From Azonexaceae bacterium (lineage in GTDB: Bacteria; Pseudomonadota; Gammaproteobacteria; Burkholderiales; Rhodocyclaceae): a stretch of DNA of 51,619 nucleotides. This document shows, in pieces, positions 25,484 to 34,561 of this stretch; the first letter of the stretch is position 1; each line of letters opens with the position of its first letter. The stretch spans positions 1 through 51,619 of the forward strand of contig SSTA01000098.1 in NCBI GenBank assembly GCA_009469685.1, read 5' to 3'. The notes under the pieces are model-generated. The model ran no database searches and was not told the DNA's origin. It saw only the letters and a program-made list of their open reading frames with translations. Position numbers and translations under genes: made by a program.

Positions 25484-26131
25484 TCAGTTTTCGATCAACC
25501 CATTGCGCATCGCGACGAGCGCGAGTTCCGCAGCGTTCTGAACGTTCAGCTTCTGTTTGATGTGATACAGATGCGTCCCGACCGTACTCGGACTCAGGCA
25601 GAAATCCTTGGCGACTTCATTGACCGTTTTTCCCTGGGCTAGTTGGAGAAAAACCGCCAACTCCTTCTCAGTCAGCGCCTCCACCGGATTCGCCGAGGCC
25701 GAAAGCTGGGCGAGGGCTACGGCGGGCGCCAATTCCGGGTCGATGTAGCGCTGATCGGAGTACACCGCGCCGACCGCGCGCAGAAACTCTTCCGGCGCTG
25801 CACGCTTGCAGAGATAACCCTTGGCCCCCAAGCGAAGCGCCCGCACCGGAACAATATCGTCGTTGTGGGCCGACAGGATAAGGACCCGCGCCTTGGCGTC
25901 CCAGGCAAGCACCCGCTCCAGGGCACCCAGACCCCCGATGCCGGGCATCGAAACGTCCATGACCAGCACGTCCGGATTCAACTCCCCGAAGAGTCGCGCT
26001 GCCGTCTCACCGTTCTCCGCTTCAGCCACCACGATTGCTCCCGCTCCTTCGAGCAGCAGCCTGAATCCCAGCCTTACCATGGCGTGATCGTCGGCGACGA
26101 CGATCCTGGCCCCCTGCAATGACTTGCTCAA
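25484..26131 (-). CDS. NarL/FixJ-type response regulator (partner of adjacent kinase)
   Basis: 215 aa. The receiver domain has DDHAMVRLG near the N-terminus, the phospho-acceptor Asp in DVLVMDVSMPG and the conserved Lys in GYLCKRA. The C-terminal LuxR-type helix-turn-helix has ALTEKELAVFLQLAQGKTVN and LSPSTVGTHLYHIKQKL. The start is a TTG at 26131 with GGAGGG upstream, overlapping the kinase stop (TTGA). It forms a two-component pair with the kinase at 26128-27525, in the same run as quinoprotein-relay genes. MoxX/AgmR-like control of the PQQ locus is inferred from context. Confidence 0.92.
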   Translation of the reverse strand: MSKSLQGARIVVADDHAMVRLGFRLLLEGAGAIVVAEAENGETAARLFGELNPDVLVMDVSMPGIGGLGALERVLAWDAKARVLILSAHNDDIVPVRALRLGAKGYLCKRAAPEEFLRAVGAVYSDQRYIDPELAPAVALAQLSASANPVEALTEKELAVFLQLAQGKTVNEVAKDFCLSPSTVGTHLYHIKQKLNVQNAAELALVAMRNGLIEN

Positions 26132-27525
26132 AGCTTACCCTCCGCAACTTCTCCCGGATGATCTTCCGGTATCCGAACCACGAGGCGGCAACCTCCCGAC
26201 GACCGGTTTTCGATGTTCAGCGTCCCGCCGAGCAACTCGACCCTTTCTGCCATTCCCGTCAATCCAAGCCCGCTGCCTGCATCCCGGGACGGTTCCGCCC
26301 CGATTCCCACGCCGTCATCGGAAACGACGATGTGCAGATCGCCCCCTTCGCGTCGTACCGCAACTTCCGCATGACTCGCGCTGGCATGGCGGCTAATGTT
26401 GGTCAGGCCCTCCTGAACGATACGCAGGGTGCAGCCGGCCAGCTCGTCCGATAACGGGGCCTCTCCCAGGTCGAAAACTCCCTCGAGCCGAATTTCCGGA
26501 TGCTGGCTGCACCAGGCGGCCAGATTACGATCCAGGCTTGCGCGCAGCGGTTCAGCCGCCGGTTTGCGCAGGCGGTGGAGGATAGTGCGCACGCCATCCT
26601 GCATCTGGCCGGCAACCGCGACGATATTGCTCGCATAGGCCTGCAGGTCGGGATGGGTTTCCGTGCGCTGGGCTATGGCGCCGGCCAGCGCACGGACCGC
26701 AGTGATCCCCTGCGCCAATTCGTCATGGAGCTCGCGGGCAATCGCTTTCCGATCGGCTTCCAACGACAACTGCACCCGGCGAGCCACCTCGCGTTCGGCC
26801 TCCAGGCAGACGTTTTCGTCCACTGCATGGGCCAAACGGTCGGCCATTCCATTGAACGCCCTGGAAAGGCGGCCCAATTCCGGAACCTCGAAGACCGGAA
26901 GACGAGTATCGAAACGGCCTTTCCCGGTGATGTCGAGGGCTGCCATGACCTGTTCCAACGGCCGCAGCGCCCGATGCAGGGCGAATTGGACGGCGAGAAA
27001 CAAGACCGCCAGAAATCCGAAAGCCCAACCCACCATGCCGGTCACCTCGTCCCAGGCGTCGAGTATCGCCCGCGAGGCATCCGGACGGATGATCACGTTG
27101 AGCGGCCCGATCGCCACCCAGCGCGGCGCGAAGTCCGTGGAAAGCAATCCGGTGAACCAGGTCGGCGCAGACCGGCCCGCCTTATAGGTCGGAGGCGGCG
27201 AACGATAGATCACAGCGCCAGCTTGATCCTGGATTTCCAGCCCATTCGCCCGAATCCGCCCCAGCGGCTGAATCGCGCTCAGAATCCGCTGCGAGAGGGT
27301 TTCCTCAGGCCCCTTGCGCAACTCGATTCCGAGGGCGACCAGCCACTGCTCGGATACCCGCGAAGCGGCCTCGATTTCTTCGTGGATTGCCGAACGGGCA
27401 CCTCTTACCCAGGCGACTGCCTGTATCACTAGAAGAGTCCCCACAAGGATAGTCAATACCAAGCTGATTCGCGTATTGAGACTGAGCGTACGACCCACTG
27501 GAGCGTCTTTCGAAAGTAATCTCAC
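26128..27525 (-). CDS. Membrane sensor histidine kinase, HisKA_3 type
   Basis: 465 aa. TM1 (about residues 20-45), a periplasmic sensor region (about 46-160), TM2 (about 165-190), HAMP (RALRPLEQVMAALDITGKG), then the HisKA_3 domain with phospho-His in ARELHDELAQGITAV, and an ATPase domain with VVSDDGVGIG and GLGLTGMAERV. The class and order match MoxY/PedS2-like kinases that pair with LuxR-type regulators in alcohol oxidation. It starts at GTG 27525, 7 bp after the broken tonB frame, and overlaps the regulator start. The signal is unknown. Confidence 0.92.
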   Translation of the reverse strand: MRLLSKDAPVGRTLSLNTRISLVLTILVGTLLVIQAVAWVRGARSAIHEEIEAASRVSEQWLVALGIELRKGPEETLSQRILSAIQPLGRIRANGLEIQDQAGAVIYRSPPPTYKAGRSAPTWFTGLLSTDFAPRWVAIGPLNVIIRPDASRAILDAWDEVTGMVGWAFGFLAVLFLAVQFALHRALRPLEQVMAALDITGKGRFDTRLPVFEVPELGRLSRAFNGMADRLAHAVDENVCLEAEREVARRVQLSLEADRKAIARELHDELAQGITAVRALAGAIAQRTETHPDLQAYASNIVAVAGQMQDGVRTILHRLRKPAAEPLRASLDRNLAAWCSQHPEIRLEGVFDLGEAPLSDELAGCTLRIVQEGLTNISRHASASHAEVAVRREGGDLHIVVSDDGVGIGAEPSRDAGSGLGLTGMAERVELLGGTLNIENRSSGGCRLVVRIPEDHPGEVAEGKL

Positions 27526-27532
27526 GCGAGCG

Positions 27533-28249
27533 TCACGTTGGCCCCTTGAGGCGGTAACTCACCGGAACCACCACCTGGACTTCGCCCGCTCCGATTTCCT
27601 CGGGCAAAGGAGGCAAACCGCGCAACTGCTCAACCAATGCGAGAGCATGTTGGTCCAGCACCTCGAATCCACTCGACCGTTCCACCGAAACAGCCAGTAA
27701 TGCCCCTTTGCGCGCCACGCGCAAACGCAGGCGGACCTCTCCCTCCCAACCCCGCATCTGTGCGACGCGCGGATAGGCATGCTCGCGAGCGAGCAATTCC
27801 GACACCCGGCGCCCATACCCATTCAACAAACGATCCACGTCGATCGCCGGCTGGACCACCGGAGGCGGCAGCGCAGCAGCGACGGTTTCAGTCGGCACGG
27901 CCTGATGGGTTACCGGGAAGTCCTGAACATCCGAAGGCGCGACGGTCGTAGATGCGACGCCCCCAGGAGAAGGGGGCAGTGCCAGACGTTTCGAACTCGA
28001 CTGACCCGCCCGGAGCGCACGCGGGGTAGGCGCGACCGTTTCCGGAACGACTGGAGCCGGCAAGGTCTGCGCCGCCGAGATCGCCGGAATACGCAAAGTC
28101 GCTTGTAGTGCGGGCAGCAAATTGCCCGAGCGCTTATCCGGCTCGCCGATACCCTACAGCAGCGCACCGTGCAGTCCGAGCGAAACCGCCACCATCGCAT
28201 AAAAGCGGCGGTGTCCGGGCGGGCGCGGAAGATCAATGACTGCCGCCAT
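27533..28249 (-). pseudogene. tonB: TonB-family energy transducer interrupted by an in-frame amber codon
   Basis: From ATG 28249 the frame reads a cytosolic N-tail and TM start (MAAVIDLPRPPGHRRF, YAMVAVSLGLHGALL), then TAG at 28156-28154, and continues in the same frame with GIGEPDKRSGN. A Pro-rich periplasmic spacer and an intact TonB C-terminal domain follow (YPRVAQMRGWEGEVRLRLRV, VERSSGFEVLDQHALALVEQL). One base change would restore a ~238-residue TonB. Without read-through the protein loses its membrane anchor; internal TTG starts near 28120 would give only the soluble part. It overlaps the metallohydrolase gene and sits 7 bp before the kinase. It could also be a sequencing error. Confidence 0.75.
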
Positions 28250-29180
28250 GGCCTAAGACCCTTTGCTCGGCTGCCGGAAAGAGGTGGCCAACCGAACGCC
28301 GGTACTCGCTCGAAACGACGGCGAGTCCCGCAAATTCGCGGGGGATAGGCTGAACGAGAACTTCATTCATATCCATTCCGTTCGCTGCGGCGGTCCTCAT
28401 CGCCCCCTCCAGCCAATCCAGATAATCCCTGGTTTGCCGGATCGGCGCCGCATCGCGGGCCACCTCACCGTGGCCGGGAACCAGGGCCCGAAACCCCGGC
28501 TCGCGGGTGATGGCCTCGAGACGGTCCAGGGCACGATGCCAATGGCCCAGCTCCGCGTGGGGCGTTGTCGGCGCCCGCCCGTTGAAGACCAAGTCCCCAG
28601 CGAAAAGCACCCCGGATCGCTCGTCGTAGATCGCAAGATCGGCACCGGTATGTCCCTCCAAGGCGAGGAACCTCAGGCGGCGGCCGCCGACCTCGCGCAC
28701 CCCTTCGCTCACCTCGACTGTAGGCGCGTGCACCTCCGTTCCCAACATCCAGTCTCCCGCCATCCGGAACAGGTTTTCGGCAAAAGCGTTGCCGTCCCGC
28801 TCGATTCCGGCCCGCGTTCCCGCCAAGGCGCCCACGGGGCGGTCGGCGAAGGCCTGGTTGCCTAGAAAATGATCGGGGTGATGATGTGTGTTGAGCACGA
28901 GCGACACGGGCTGCCCGGTCAATATCCCTATCGCTTTGCGCATCTGCTTCCCGTAGCGCTGCGATGGGCCGGTATCGACCACCACTACCCCGCCCGACCC
29001 GACGATGAAACCCGTGTTCACGATGTTTCCGCCGTTGCCGGTGGAAAAATCCTCCTTGCGGCCGATAAATACGTACACGCCATCGGCTATGCGCTGAGCC
29101 TCCAGGCCATAGTCGAAATCGACTCCGCCGCCCGGCACCGCCACCAGGAACAACCCGAGAAGGATAAACAGGCGGCGCAT
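28233..29180 (-). CDS. Quinoprotein relay system zinc metallohydrolase 1 (SoxH-related)
   Basis: 315 aa from ATG 29180, which shares its A with the SoxYZ-like stop (TGATG); the TTG at 29195 is less likely. A signal peptide (MRRLFILLGLFLVAVPGGG) is followed by a metallo-beta-lactamase fold. The metal motif is NTHHHPDHFLGNQAF, with further ligands in EGHTGADLAIYD and FAGDLVFNG and a final His in LVPGHGEV. In PQQ-dehydrogenase clusters this family accompanies the SoxYZ-like carrier and a c-type cytochrome. The reaction is not established. It is cotranscribed with that carrier here. Confidence 0.88.
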   Translation of the reverse strand: MRRLFILLGLFLVAVPGGGVDFDYGLEAQRIADGVYVFIGRKEDFSTGNGGNIVNTGFIVGSGGVVVVDTGPSQRYGKQMRKAIGILTGQPVSLVLNTHHHPDHFLGNQAFADRPVGALAGTRAGIERDGNAFAENLFRMAGDWMLGTEVHAPTVEVSEGVREVGGRRLRFLALEGHTGADLAIYDERSGVLFAGDLVFNGRAPTTPHAELGHWHRALDRLEAITREPGFRALVPGHGEVARDAAPIRQTRDYLDWLEGAMRTAAANGMDMNEVLVQPIPREFAGLAVVSSEYRRSVGHLFPAAEQRVLGHGGSH

Positions 29181-29938
29181 CACGGCTCGATCCAAGTCTT
29201 GAAGCGATTCCCGTTATTGTCCCGCCCAACCGTCTGCACTCTACCAGGCACTCCCTGCTGCAGCGTGAAGACCGGGTTCTCGCTGACCGGCTCGAAGGGC
29301 TGCACACGCATCAGGAGGCGGTCTTCGGGATCGAGGAACTCGATGTCCTCCAGATAGAAGGCCGGAATCCCTGCCACCAAGCCTGTATCCATGGGATGGA
29401 TGATGCGCATGCGCACCCTGCCGCTCATCGGTCCGGAAGTCCACTGGCGCCCGCTCACCTCATTGAGTCGCCGTTGCCACTCGGGCGCCGCCGATGCGGC
29501 CGAGGGCGCTGTGCAGCCTCCGCCAACCGTGTTGATCCAGGTACCGCCCAGGTGCCAGACGCCGTCGGAAGTCAAGGCTGCTGCGCGTACCGGAGAGGAC
29601 TGCTGCAACTTGATGCGGAATCCGAGAAAAGCCGAAGCCCGCTGGGGAAAGAACCGCAGAATCTGAAGAATGGGATTGAAATCGGCGAAAACCAACACCT
29701 CTTGGACCGAACCCAGAGCCGTCGCATCGACGGTGATCGGCACCTGCATCGGATTTTCCGCATCTGCCGGCCCGATAACCTTGACGCGATCATCGAACAC
29801 CAACTGCTGTGTACCGAAGAAGAGTTTGCGCATGTCACCCCAGCGGGCCGATTCCAATGGATCGACACTTTCCGAAGCGACCAGTGCAGGACTGCCCATC
29901 GCCAGGCCGAACGACAGGACGAGCGCCAGCAGTTTCAT
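29180..29938 (-). CDS. Quinoprotein dehydrogenase-associated SoxYZ-like carrier
   Basis: 252 aa from ATG 29938, chosen for the AGGAGAG site just upstream. A signal peptide (MKLLALVLSFGLAMGSPALV) is followed by a SoxY-like half (ARWGDMRKLFFGTQQLVFDD, PITVDATALGSVQEVLVFAD) with the carrier cysteine in VGGGCTAPSAAS. A SoxZ-like half follows (GRVRMRIIHPMDTGLV, IPAFYLEDIEFLDPEDRLL). In Sox sulfur oxidation SoxYZ carries the substrate on the Cys of a GGCGG arm; here the two are fused and the Cys is internal. Its function with PQQ dehydrogenases is unknown. First gene of the minus-strand run, divergent from the dehydrogenase. Confidence 0.88.
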   Translation of the reverse strand: MKLLALVLSFGLAMGSPALVASESVDPLESARWGDMRKLFFGTQQLVFDDRVKVIGPADAENPMQVPITVDATALGSVQEVLVFADFNPILQILRFFPQRASAFLGFRIKLQQSSPVRAAALTSDGVWHLGGTWINTVGGGCTAPSAASAAPEWQRRLNEVSGRQWTSGPMSGRVRMRIIHPMDTGLVAGIPAFYLEDIEFLDPEDRLLMRVQPFEPVSENPVFTLQQGVPGRVQTVGRDNNGNRFKTWIEP

Positions 29939-29962
29939 TCTCTCTCCTCGCATTTTGGCAAT

Positions 29963-29978
29963 GGCTTATAGGGAGCCA
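29963..29978 (-). promoter_or_regulatory. Weak candidate sigma-54 promoter for the SoxYZ-like operon
   Basis: TGGCTCCCTATAAGCC on the minus strand has GG and GC with the correct 10-bp gap, 25 bp from the gene start, but AA replaces TT before GC. The remaining bases up to the dehydrogenase promoter (to 30219) hold no gene. Confidence 0.3.
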
Positions 29979-30219
29979 TTTTCTCAGAAAAAACCGCAAT
30001 TCGTATACTACACCCCACAAAGCAAAAAAAGGTGCAGAATACGCCCCTGCGGGAGGGGGAGATTCGCGCCGCGACCGCTGTAACTACGATAGTGTGCAAG
30101 TTTGGAACAGGTGGTGACTATTGCAACACCCTGCTTTCGTTTCCCGAGACAGTTGGCTCGCTCTTCGCCAACGCCAGCCAAATGGAGGTTTCGCGTTGGC
30201 GGGGTCCGAAAACCCTCGC

Positions 30220-30235
30220 TGGCACGACCCTTGCA
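30220..30235 (+). promoter_or_regulatory. Sigma-54 promoter of the PQQ alcohol dehydrogenase
   Basis: TGGCACGACCCTTGCA matches the -24/-12 consensus at every defined base. The implied start is about 75 nt before the ATG. An inverted repeat GTTGGC/GCCAAC (30152-30157 and 30167-30172) upstream is a candidate activator site. Confidence 0.88.
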
Positions 30236-30321
30236 GAATGGGGCGCTGGCAGGGAAGCTGGCTCAGGGAACGGAAGGCAGCCACCCGACCAATTTCATGG
30301 ACAACAAAGGAGACCTAATCC

Positions 30322-32103
30322 ATGCATCGACACAATTTTTTCCGCCGTACCGCCATTGCCAGCGCTGTGATCGCCGCCTCGGCTTTCATGAGCAGCCAGG
30401 CCATGGCCGCCGTTACTGACGCAGACATCCTCAACGACGCCAAGACTCCCGGCGACGTCGTCAGCTTCGGCCTGGGTACCCAGGGCCAGCGCCACAGCCC
30501 GATGACCCAGATCAACACGAACACCGTCAAGAACCTGGTCCCCGCCTGGTCCATGTCCTTCGGTGGCGAAAAGCAGCGTGGCCAGGAATCCCAGCCGGTT
30601 GTCGCCAACGGCAAGATGTTCGTCACCGCCTCCTACAGCCGTCTCTTCGCAATCGACGCCAAGACCGGCAAGAAGCTGTGGAAGTACGAGCATCGTCTGC
30701 CCGACGGCATCATGCCCTGCTGCGACGTGATCAACCGCGGCGCCGCCCTGTACGACAATCTGGTCATCTTCGCCACCCTGGACGCCCAATTGGTCGCCCT
30801 GGAGCAGGATTCCGGCAAGGTCGTCTGGAAGGAAAAGCTTGAAGACTACGCCGCCGGTTACTCTGCCTCCGCCGCTCCCATCATCGCCAAGGGCAAGCTG
30901 ATCACCGGCGTGTCTGGCGGTGAATTCGGCATCGTCGGCCGCATCGACGCTCGCGACCCCAAGACCGGCAAGCTGGTCTGGACCCGTCCGACTGTTGAAG
31001 GCCACATGGGCTACACCTTCGACGCCTCCGGCAACAAGACCGAAAACGGCATTTCCGGCACCACCAACGCCACCTGGCCTGGCGACATGTGGAAGACCGG
31101 CGGTGCTGCCACCTGGAACGGCGCCACCTACGATCCGGAAACCAACCTGATCTTCGCGGGCACCAGCAACCCTGCTCCGTGGAACAGCCATACCCGTCCG
31201 GGCGACAACCTGTTCTCCTGTTCCACCGTGGCCATCGACGCCGACACCGGCAAGATCGCCTGGCACTATCAGAACACCCCGCATGACGGCTGGGACTTTG
31301 ACGGCGTGAACGAATTCGTTTCCTTCGACTTCAAGGATCCGAAGACCGGCAAGATGGTCAAGGCTGGCGGCAAGGCCGACCGGAATGGCTTCTTCTTCGT
31401 CAATGACCGGACCAACGGCAAGCTGCTGAATGCCTTCCCCTTCGTCAAGCAGACGTCCTGGGCCAAGGGCATCGACCTGAGCACCGGTCGTCCCATCTAC
31501 AACATGGACAACTACCCCGGCGACCCGGCCAAGGGCGCTGATGGCAAGAAGGGTACCGTCGTCTTCGCCGCTCCGTCCTTCCTCGGCGGCAAGAACCAGA
31601 TGCAGATGGCTTACAGCCCGCAAACCGGTCTGTTCTACGTTCCCTCCAACGAGTGGGGCATGGACATCTGGAATGAGCCCGTCTCCTACAAGAAGGGTGC
31701 CGCCTACCTGGGCGCCGGCTTCACCATCAAGGCTCTGCATGACGACTACATTGGCGCCATGCGTGCCGTCGATCCGGCCACCGGCAAGATCGTCTGGGAA
31801 AACAAGAACTACGCTCCCCTGTGGGGCGGCGTCCTGACCACCGCGGGTGGCCTGGTGTTCTACGGTACCCCGGAAGGCTTCCTGAAGGGTGTTGACGCCA
31901 AGTCCGGCAAGGAACTCTGGTCCTTCAACGTCGGTACCGGCATCGTCGCCCCCCCGATCACCTGGGAACAAAACGGCGAGCAGTACGTCGCCGTGGTTGC
32001 CGGTTGGGGTGGTGCCGTTCCCCTGTGGGGCGGAGACGTTGCCAAGCGCGTGAACTACCTCGAACAGGGTGGTTCCGTCTGGGCCTTCAAGCTGCATAAG
32101 TAA
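30322..32103 (+). CDS. exaF: PQQ-dependent alcohol dehydrogenase, ExaF/PedH (lanthanide) type
   Basis: 593 aa periplasmic quinoprotein with signal peptide ([11 protein letters not shown] cleavage region) and eight-bladed propeller. The adjacent-cysteine disulfide is in [10 protein letters not shown] (C133-C134). Metal ligands are expected in SGGEFG (E201) and TSNPAPWN (N283). The catalytic Asp is D325 in [11 protein letters not shown], and D327 two positions later is the residue associated with lanthanide-dependent enzymes. Overall similarity is to ethanol dehydrogenases (ExaA/PedE/PedH) rather than to MxaF/XoxF, which lack this CCDVINRG context and the KTGGA segment form. It oxidises primary alcohols to aldehydes and reduces cytochrome c. 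AAGGAGA precedes the ATG, and a sigma-54 promoter drives it. Confidence 0.9.
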   Translation: MHRHNFFRRTAIASAVIAASAFMSSQAMAAVTDADILNDAKTPGDVVSFGLGTQGQRHSPMTQINTNTVKNLVPAWSMSFGGEKQRGQESQPVVANGKMFVTASYSRLFAIDAKTGKKLWKYEHRLPDGIMPCCDVINRGAALYDNLVIFATLDAQLVALEQDSGKVVWKEKLEDYAAGYSASAAPIIAKGKLITGVSGGEFGIVGRIDARDPKTGKLVWTRPTVEGHMGYTFDASGNKTENGISGTTNATWPGDMWKTGGAATWNGATYDPETNLIFAGTSNPAPWNSHTRPGDNLFSCSTVAIDADTGKIAWHYQNTPHDGWDFDGVNEFVSFDFKDPKTGKMVKAGGKADRNGFFFVNDRTNGKLLNAFPFVKQTSWAKGIDLSTGRPIYNMDNYPGDPAKGADGKKGTVVFAAPSFLGGKNQMQMAYSPQTGLFYVPSNEWGMDIWNEPVSYKKGAAYLGAGFTIKALHDDYIGAMRAVDPATGKIVWENKNYAPLWGGVLTTAGGLVFYGTPEGFLKGVDAKSGKELWSFNVGTGIVAPPITWEQNGEQYVAVVAGWGGAVPLWGGDVAKRVNYLEQGGSVWAFKLHK

Positions 32104-32156
32104 TTCTGCACTGCTCCACCTGCCGCGCAGCCCTTCGGGGCTCGGGGCAGGCGGCA

Positions 32157-32195
32157 AGGCACGAGTTCCCATCCGGGCCTCGTGCCTTTTATTTT
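32157..32195 (+). terminator. Intrinsic terminator after the alcohol dehydrogenase
   Basis: Stem GGCACGAG/CTCGTGCC (32158-32165 and 32179-32186) is followed by TTTTATTTT. The rest of the gap to 32466 shows no gene. Confidence 0.8.
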
Positions 32196-32466
32196 GTGCT
32201 GGCACGTGGCAAAGGCGGCCGCTACAAGGCCGGCTGACCAATGCTTTGAGAGGCGCCGGAATCGCTTTCGGCCGCGTGCCCCCAGCCCGCCGTGCGGAGT
32301 CGCAGGCGGAGGTGAGCGCCGCATTGCATGAGCCCCTTCCTGGGTCTCGGGACAAGCGCTAGCACGCTCCGGGAACGGCTCGTCGGGTACCAGGAAGATT
32401 TCCCGCGCCGATCGGGCAAGACAAAACTTGTTGCACAATCTGGATTTCTCGAATTTAAGGTGATCC

Positions 32467-33774
32467 ATGGACCTGCGCTGGCGTCTCTTGGGCTCCCTCG
32501 GCCTCTTGCTGACTGTGCTCGTGCTGATGGCAATGGCGATCAACCTGTATTCTCTGAAGGGGGATATCCGCAACGAAATCGCCGCGTCTGAGAATCTTGC
32601 CAGCGTCTTGCTGGAAGCCGGTCGGATCGCCGCAGCCGCCCCGGCCGAGGAAGTCGAATCGCAACTTGAGACCCTACTCAGCGAACGTCCACTACGCCAT
32701 CTCGTGCTTGCAACCGCGGGCCAAAGGGCGGTAGCGAAAGGCGAGCTGGAGCTTTCTGATCGCATCGCATCGCTACTGGGCCTTAGCCCATCTCGCGAAA
32801 GCGGAGAAAACGTCCGCCTGGGCGGGCAGGTGCTCCGCATTGCCGCCAATCCAGCTTCGGAGATCGACGAACGCCTCGCCGACACCGCCCGCCTGTGTGT
32901 CACGCTAATCTTCTTTTCCGGAGCAACCCTGGTGGTGGCCTGGTGGTCTGCCCACCGGGCTCTCACGCCAGTGAGGGAACTTGAAGAGGGCATCCGCCGC
33001 TTGGCCCGGGGAGAAAAGACTGCCGAGTTGCCGGCCTTCGCCCTCAAAGAGTTCCGCCGGGTTGCTACCGCCATCGATCAGTTGGCCGCTGCACTGGCAG
33101 CATCTCATGCCGCCAAGCACCATCTCGCCCGGCAACTCATCACCGTCCGAGAAGAGGAAAGAGCGGCCCTTGCCCGGGAACTCCACGACGAGATGGGGCA
33201 AACCCTGACCGCGATCAGCGTGACCGCCGGATACCTGGAGCTTCATGGGAAGGAACTCGGCCCGGAACGGGTCAGCGAATGCGCCCGAGAACTGCGCCGG
33301 GACGTCAAGGCCGGTCGCGAACAATTGCGAACCATGCTGCGCAGCCTGCGCCCTCACGGCCTGGATGCCGCCGGTCTGCGAGGCGCCCTGGAAGAACTGA
33401 TCGAGGGCTGGCGCCAACGGGTCCCAGGCTTGGCTTTCAGACTCGAACTGCCTGGACGTTTGCCGGAAATTTCCGAAGTCTGTTGCCTCACCCTCTATCG
33501 CGTCATCCAGGAGGCCCTGACCAACGCAGTCCGCCACAGCCAAGGCAGCCAGTGCATTCTGACCCTGGCCTGCCTTGATTCGCAACTCCATCTGTCGGTC
33601 GTGGACGACGGGCGTGGCCCGCCCTTTGGAGGGTTGATTCGCGGTAGCGGCCTCCTCGGGATGGAAGAGCGCTTGGCGATCGTCGGCGGTGCGCTCCGGA
33701 TCGACGCTGTTCGCCCCCATGGCCTGGCCCTCCACATGGCCCTACCGCTTTGCTCCGACAAGGAGACCCTGTGA
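32467..33774 (+). CDS. Membrane sensor histidine kinase, HisKA_3 type (PedS2-like context)
   Basis: 435 aa. TM1 (about residues 8-28), periplasmic domain (about 29-135), TM2 (about 138-160), HAMP (RALTPVRELEEGIRRLARGE), phospho-His in ARELHDEMGQTLTAIS, and an ATPase domain with VVDDGRGPP and GSGLLGMEERLAI. It follows the dehydrogenase after a terminator and overlaps its regulator. Its small periplasmic domain between two helices resembles PedS2, the Pseudomonas kinase that senses lanthanides for PedE/PedH switching, but that role is inferred from context. AAGGTGATCC precedes ATG 32467. Confidence 0.9.
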   Translation: MDLRWRLLGSLGLLLTVLVLMAMAINLYSLKGDIRNEIAASENLASVLLEAGRIAAAAPAEEVESQLETLLSERPLRHLVLATAGQRAVAKGELELSDRIASLLGLSPSRESGENVRLGGQVLRIAANPASEIDERLADTARLCVTLIFFSGATLVVAWWSAHRALTPVRELEEGIRRLARGEKTAELPAFALKEFRRVATAIDQLAAALAASHAAKHHLARQLITVREEERAALARELHDEMGQTLTAISVTAGYLELHGKELGPERVSECARELRRDVKAGREQLRTMLRSLRPHGLDAAGLRGALEELIEGWRQRVPGLAFRLELPGRLPEISEVCCLTLYRVIQEALTNAVRHSQGSQCILTLACLDSQLHLSVVDDGRGPPFGGLIRGSGLLGMEERLAIVGGALRIDAVRPHGLALHMALPLCSDKETL

Positions 33775-34421
33775 TCACTCGCATTCTGCTCGTAGACGAT
33801 CACACCGTCGTTCGCAGCGGCTATCGCCGACTGCTCGACGCCGAACCAGACTTCCGCGTGGTCGGCGAGGCAGCCAGTGCCGAGGAGGCCAATGAATTGG
33901 TTGCCCGCCAGAGTCCCGACCTTGCCCTAGTCGACTTGAGCCTGAAGGGCAGCAGCGGGATCGAAGCGATTCGTGGCATGCTCGCCAGGAGCCCGGAACT
34001 TCGCATCCTTGTCCTCTCGATGCACGAAAGCGCCGGCCATGTCACTCAGGCGCTGCGCAGTGGAGCCCATGGTTATCTGACCAAGTACTGCGAACCCACC
34101 GAAGTCATCAACGGCATACGTCGTGTGGCAGCCGGACGGCGCGTCTTCTCGCCCGAGATTGCGCAAACGCTGGCTCGTCAGGCCGTCGAGGGCGAAGGCG
34201 ATCTCTCACAACTCACCCCCCGGGAATTTGACGTTCTGCGTCTCTTCGCCCAGGGGCAAACCTCAAGGGGGATCGCATCCTCAATGCATCTCAGTCCAAA
34301 GACCATCCTGAACTACCTTTCCCTGATCCGCCAAAAGCTCGAAGCGGACACCGACTTCCGACTGATCCAATTGGCCGCACGACATGGCCTGGTCGACCTT
34401 GCTGATCTCCCGGACATCTAA
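33771..34421 (+). CDS. NarL/FixJ-type response regulator (PedR2/AgmR-like context)
   Basis: 216 aa from GTG 33771, which overlaps the kinase stop as GTGA and has AAGGAGA upstream. The receiver domain has LLVDDHTVVRSG, phospho-Asp in LALVDLSLKG and the Lys in GYLTKYCEP. The LuxR-type DNA-binding domain has LTPREFDVLRLFAQGQT and LSPKTILNYLSLIRQKL. It pairs with the upstream kinase. Homologous regulators (AgmR/ErbR/PedR2) switch on quinoprotein ethanol oxidation in pseudomonads. The dehydrogenase here has a sigma-54 promoter, so this regulator may act on other genes or indirectly. Confidence 0.92.
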   Translation: MITRILLVDDHTVVRSGYRRLLDAEPDFRVVGEAASAEEANELVARQSPDLALVDLSLKGSSGIEAIRGMLARSPELRILVLSMHESAGHVTQALRSGAHGYLTKYCEPTEVINGIRRVAAGRRVFSPEIAQTLARQAVEGEGDLSQLTPREFDVLRLFAQGQTSRGIASSMHLSPKTILNYLSLIRQKLEADTDFRLIQLAARHGLVDLADLPDI

Positions 34422-34561
34422 CCTGACCTGCAGAAGCCGCCGCCGACGACGCCGACTTCCGGTGCAACCCTTCGCTAACTAGTCAATTCAGGCTAATATA
34501 TTGGCGGCGCATTTACTGAAGTTCGATTTCTGCTACACCCTTACACATCCGGAGAAATTCC

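Noticed and set aside
30295..32355. 686-codon open frame opposite the PQQ dehydrogenase
   Set aside because: Antisense shadow of a strongly coding gene with a perfect promoter and ribosome site on the other strand.
34460..34480. Possible -24/-12 element before the cytochrome at 34562
   Set aside because: GG and GC are separated by 11 rather than 10 bp, which sigma-54 does not tolerate well.
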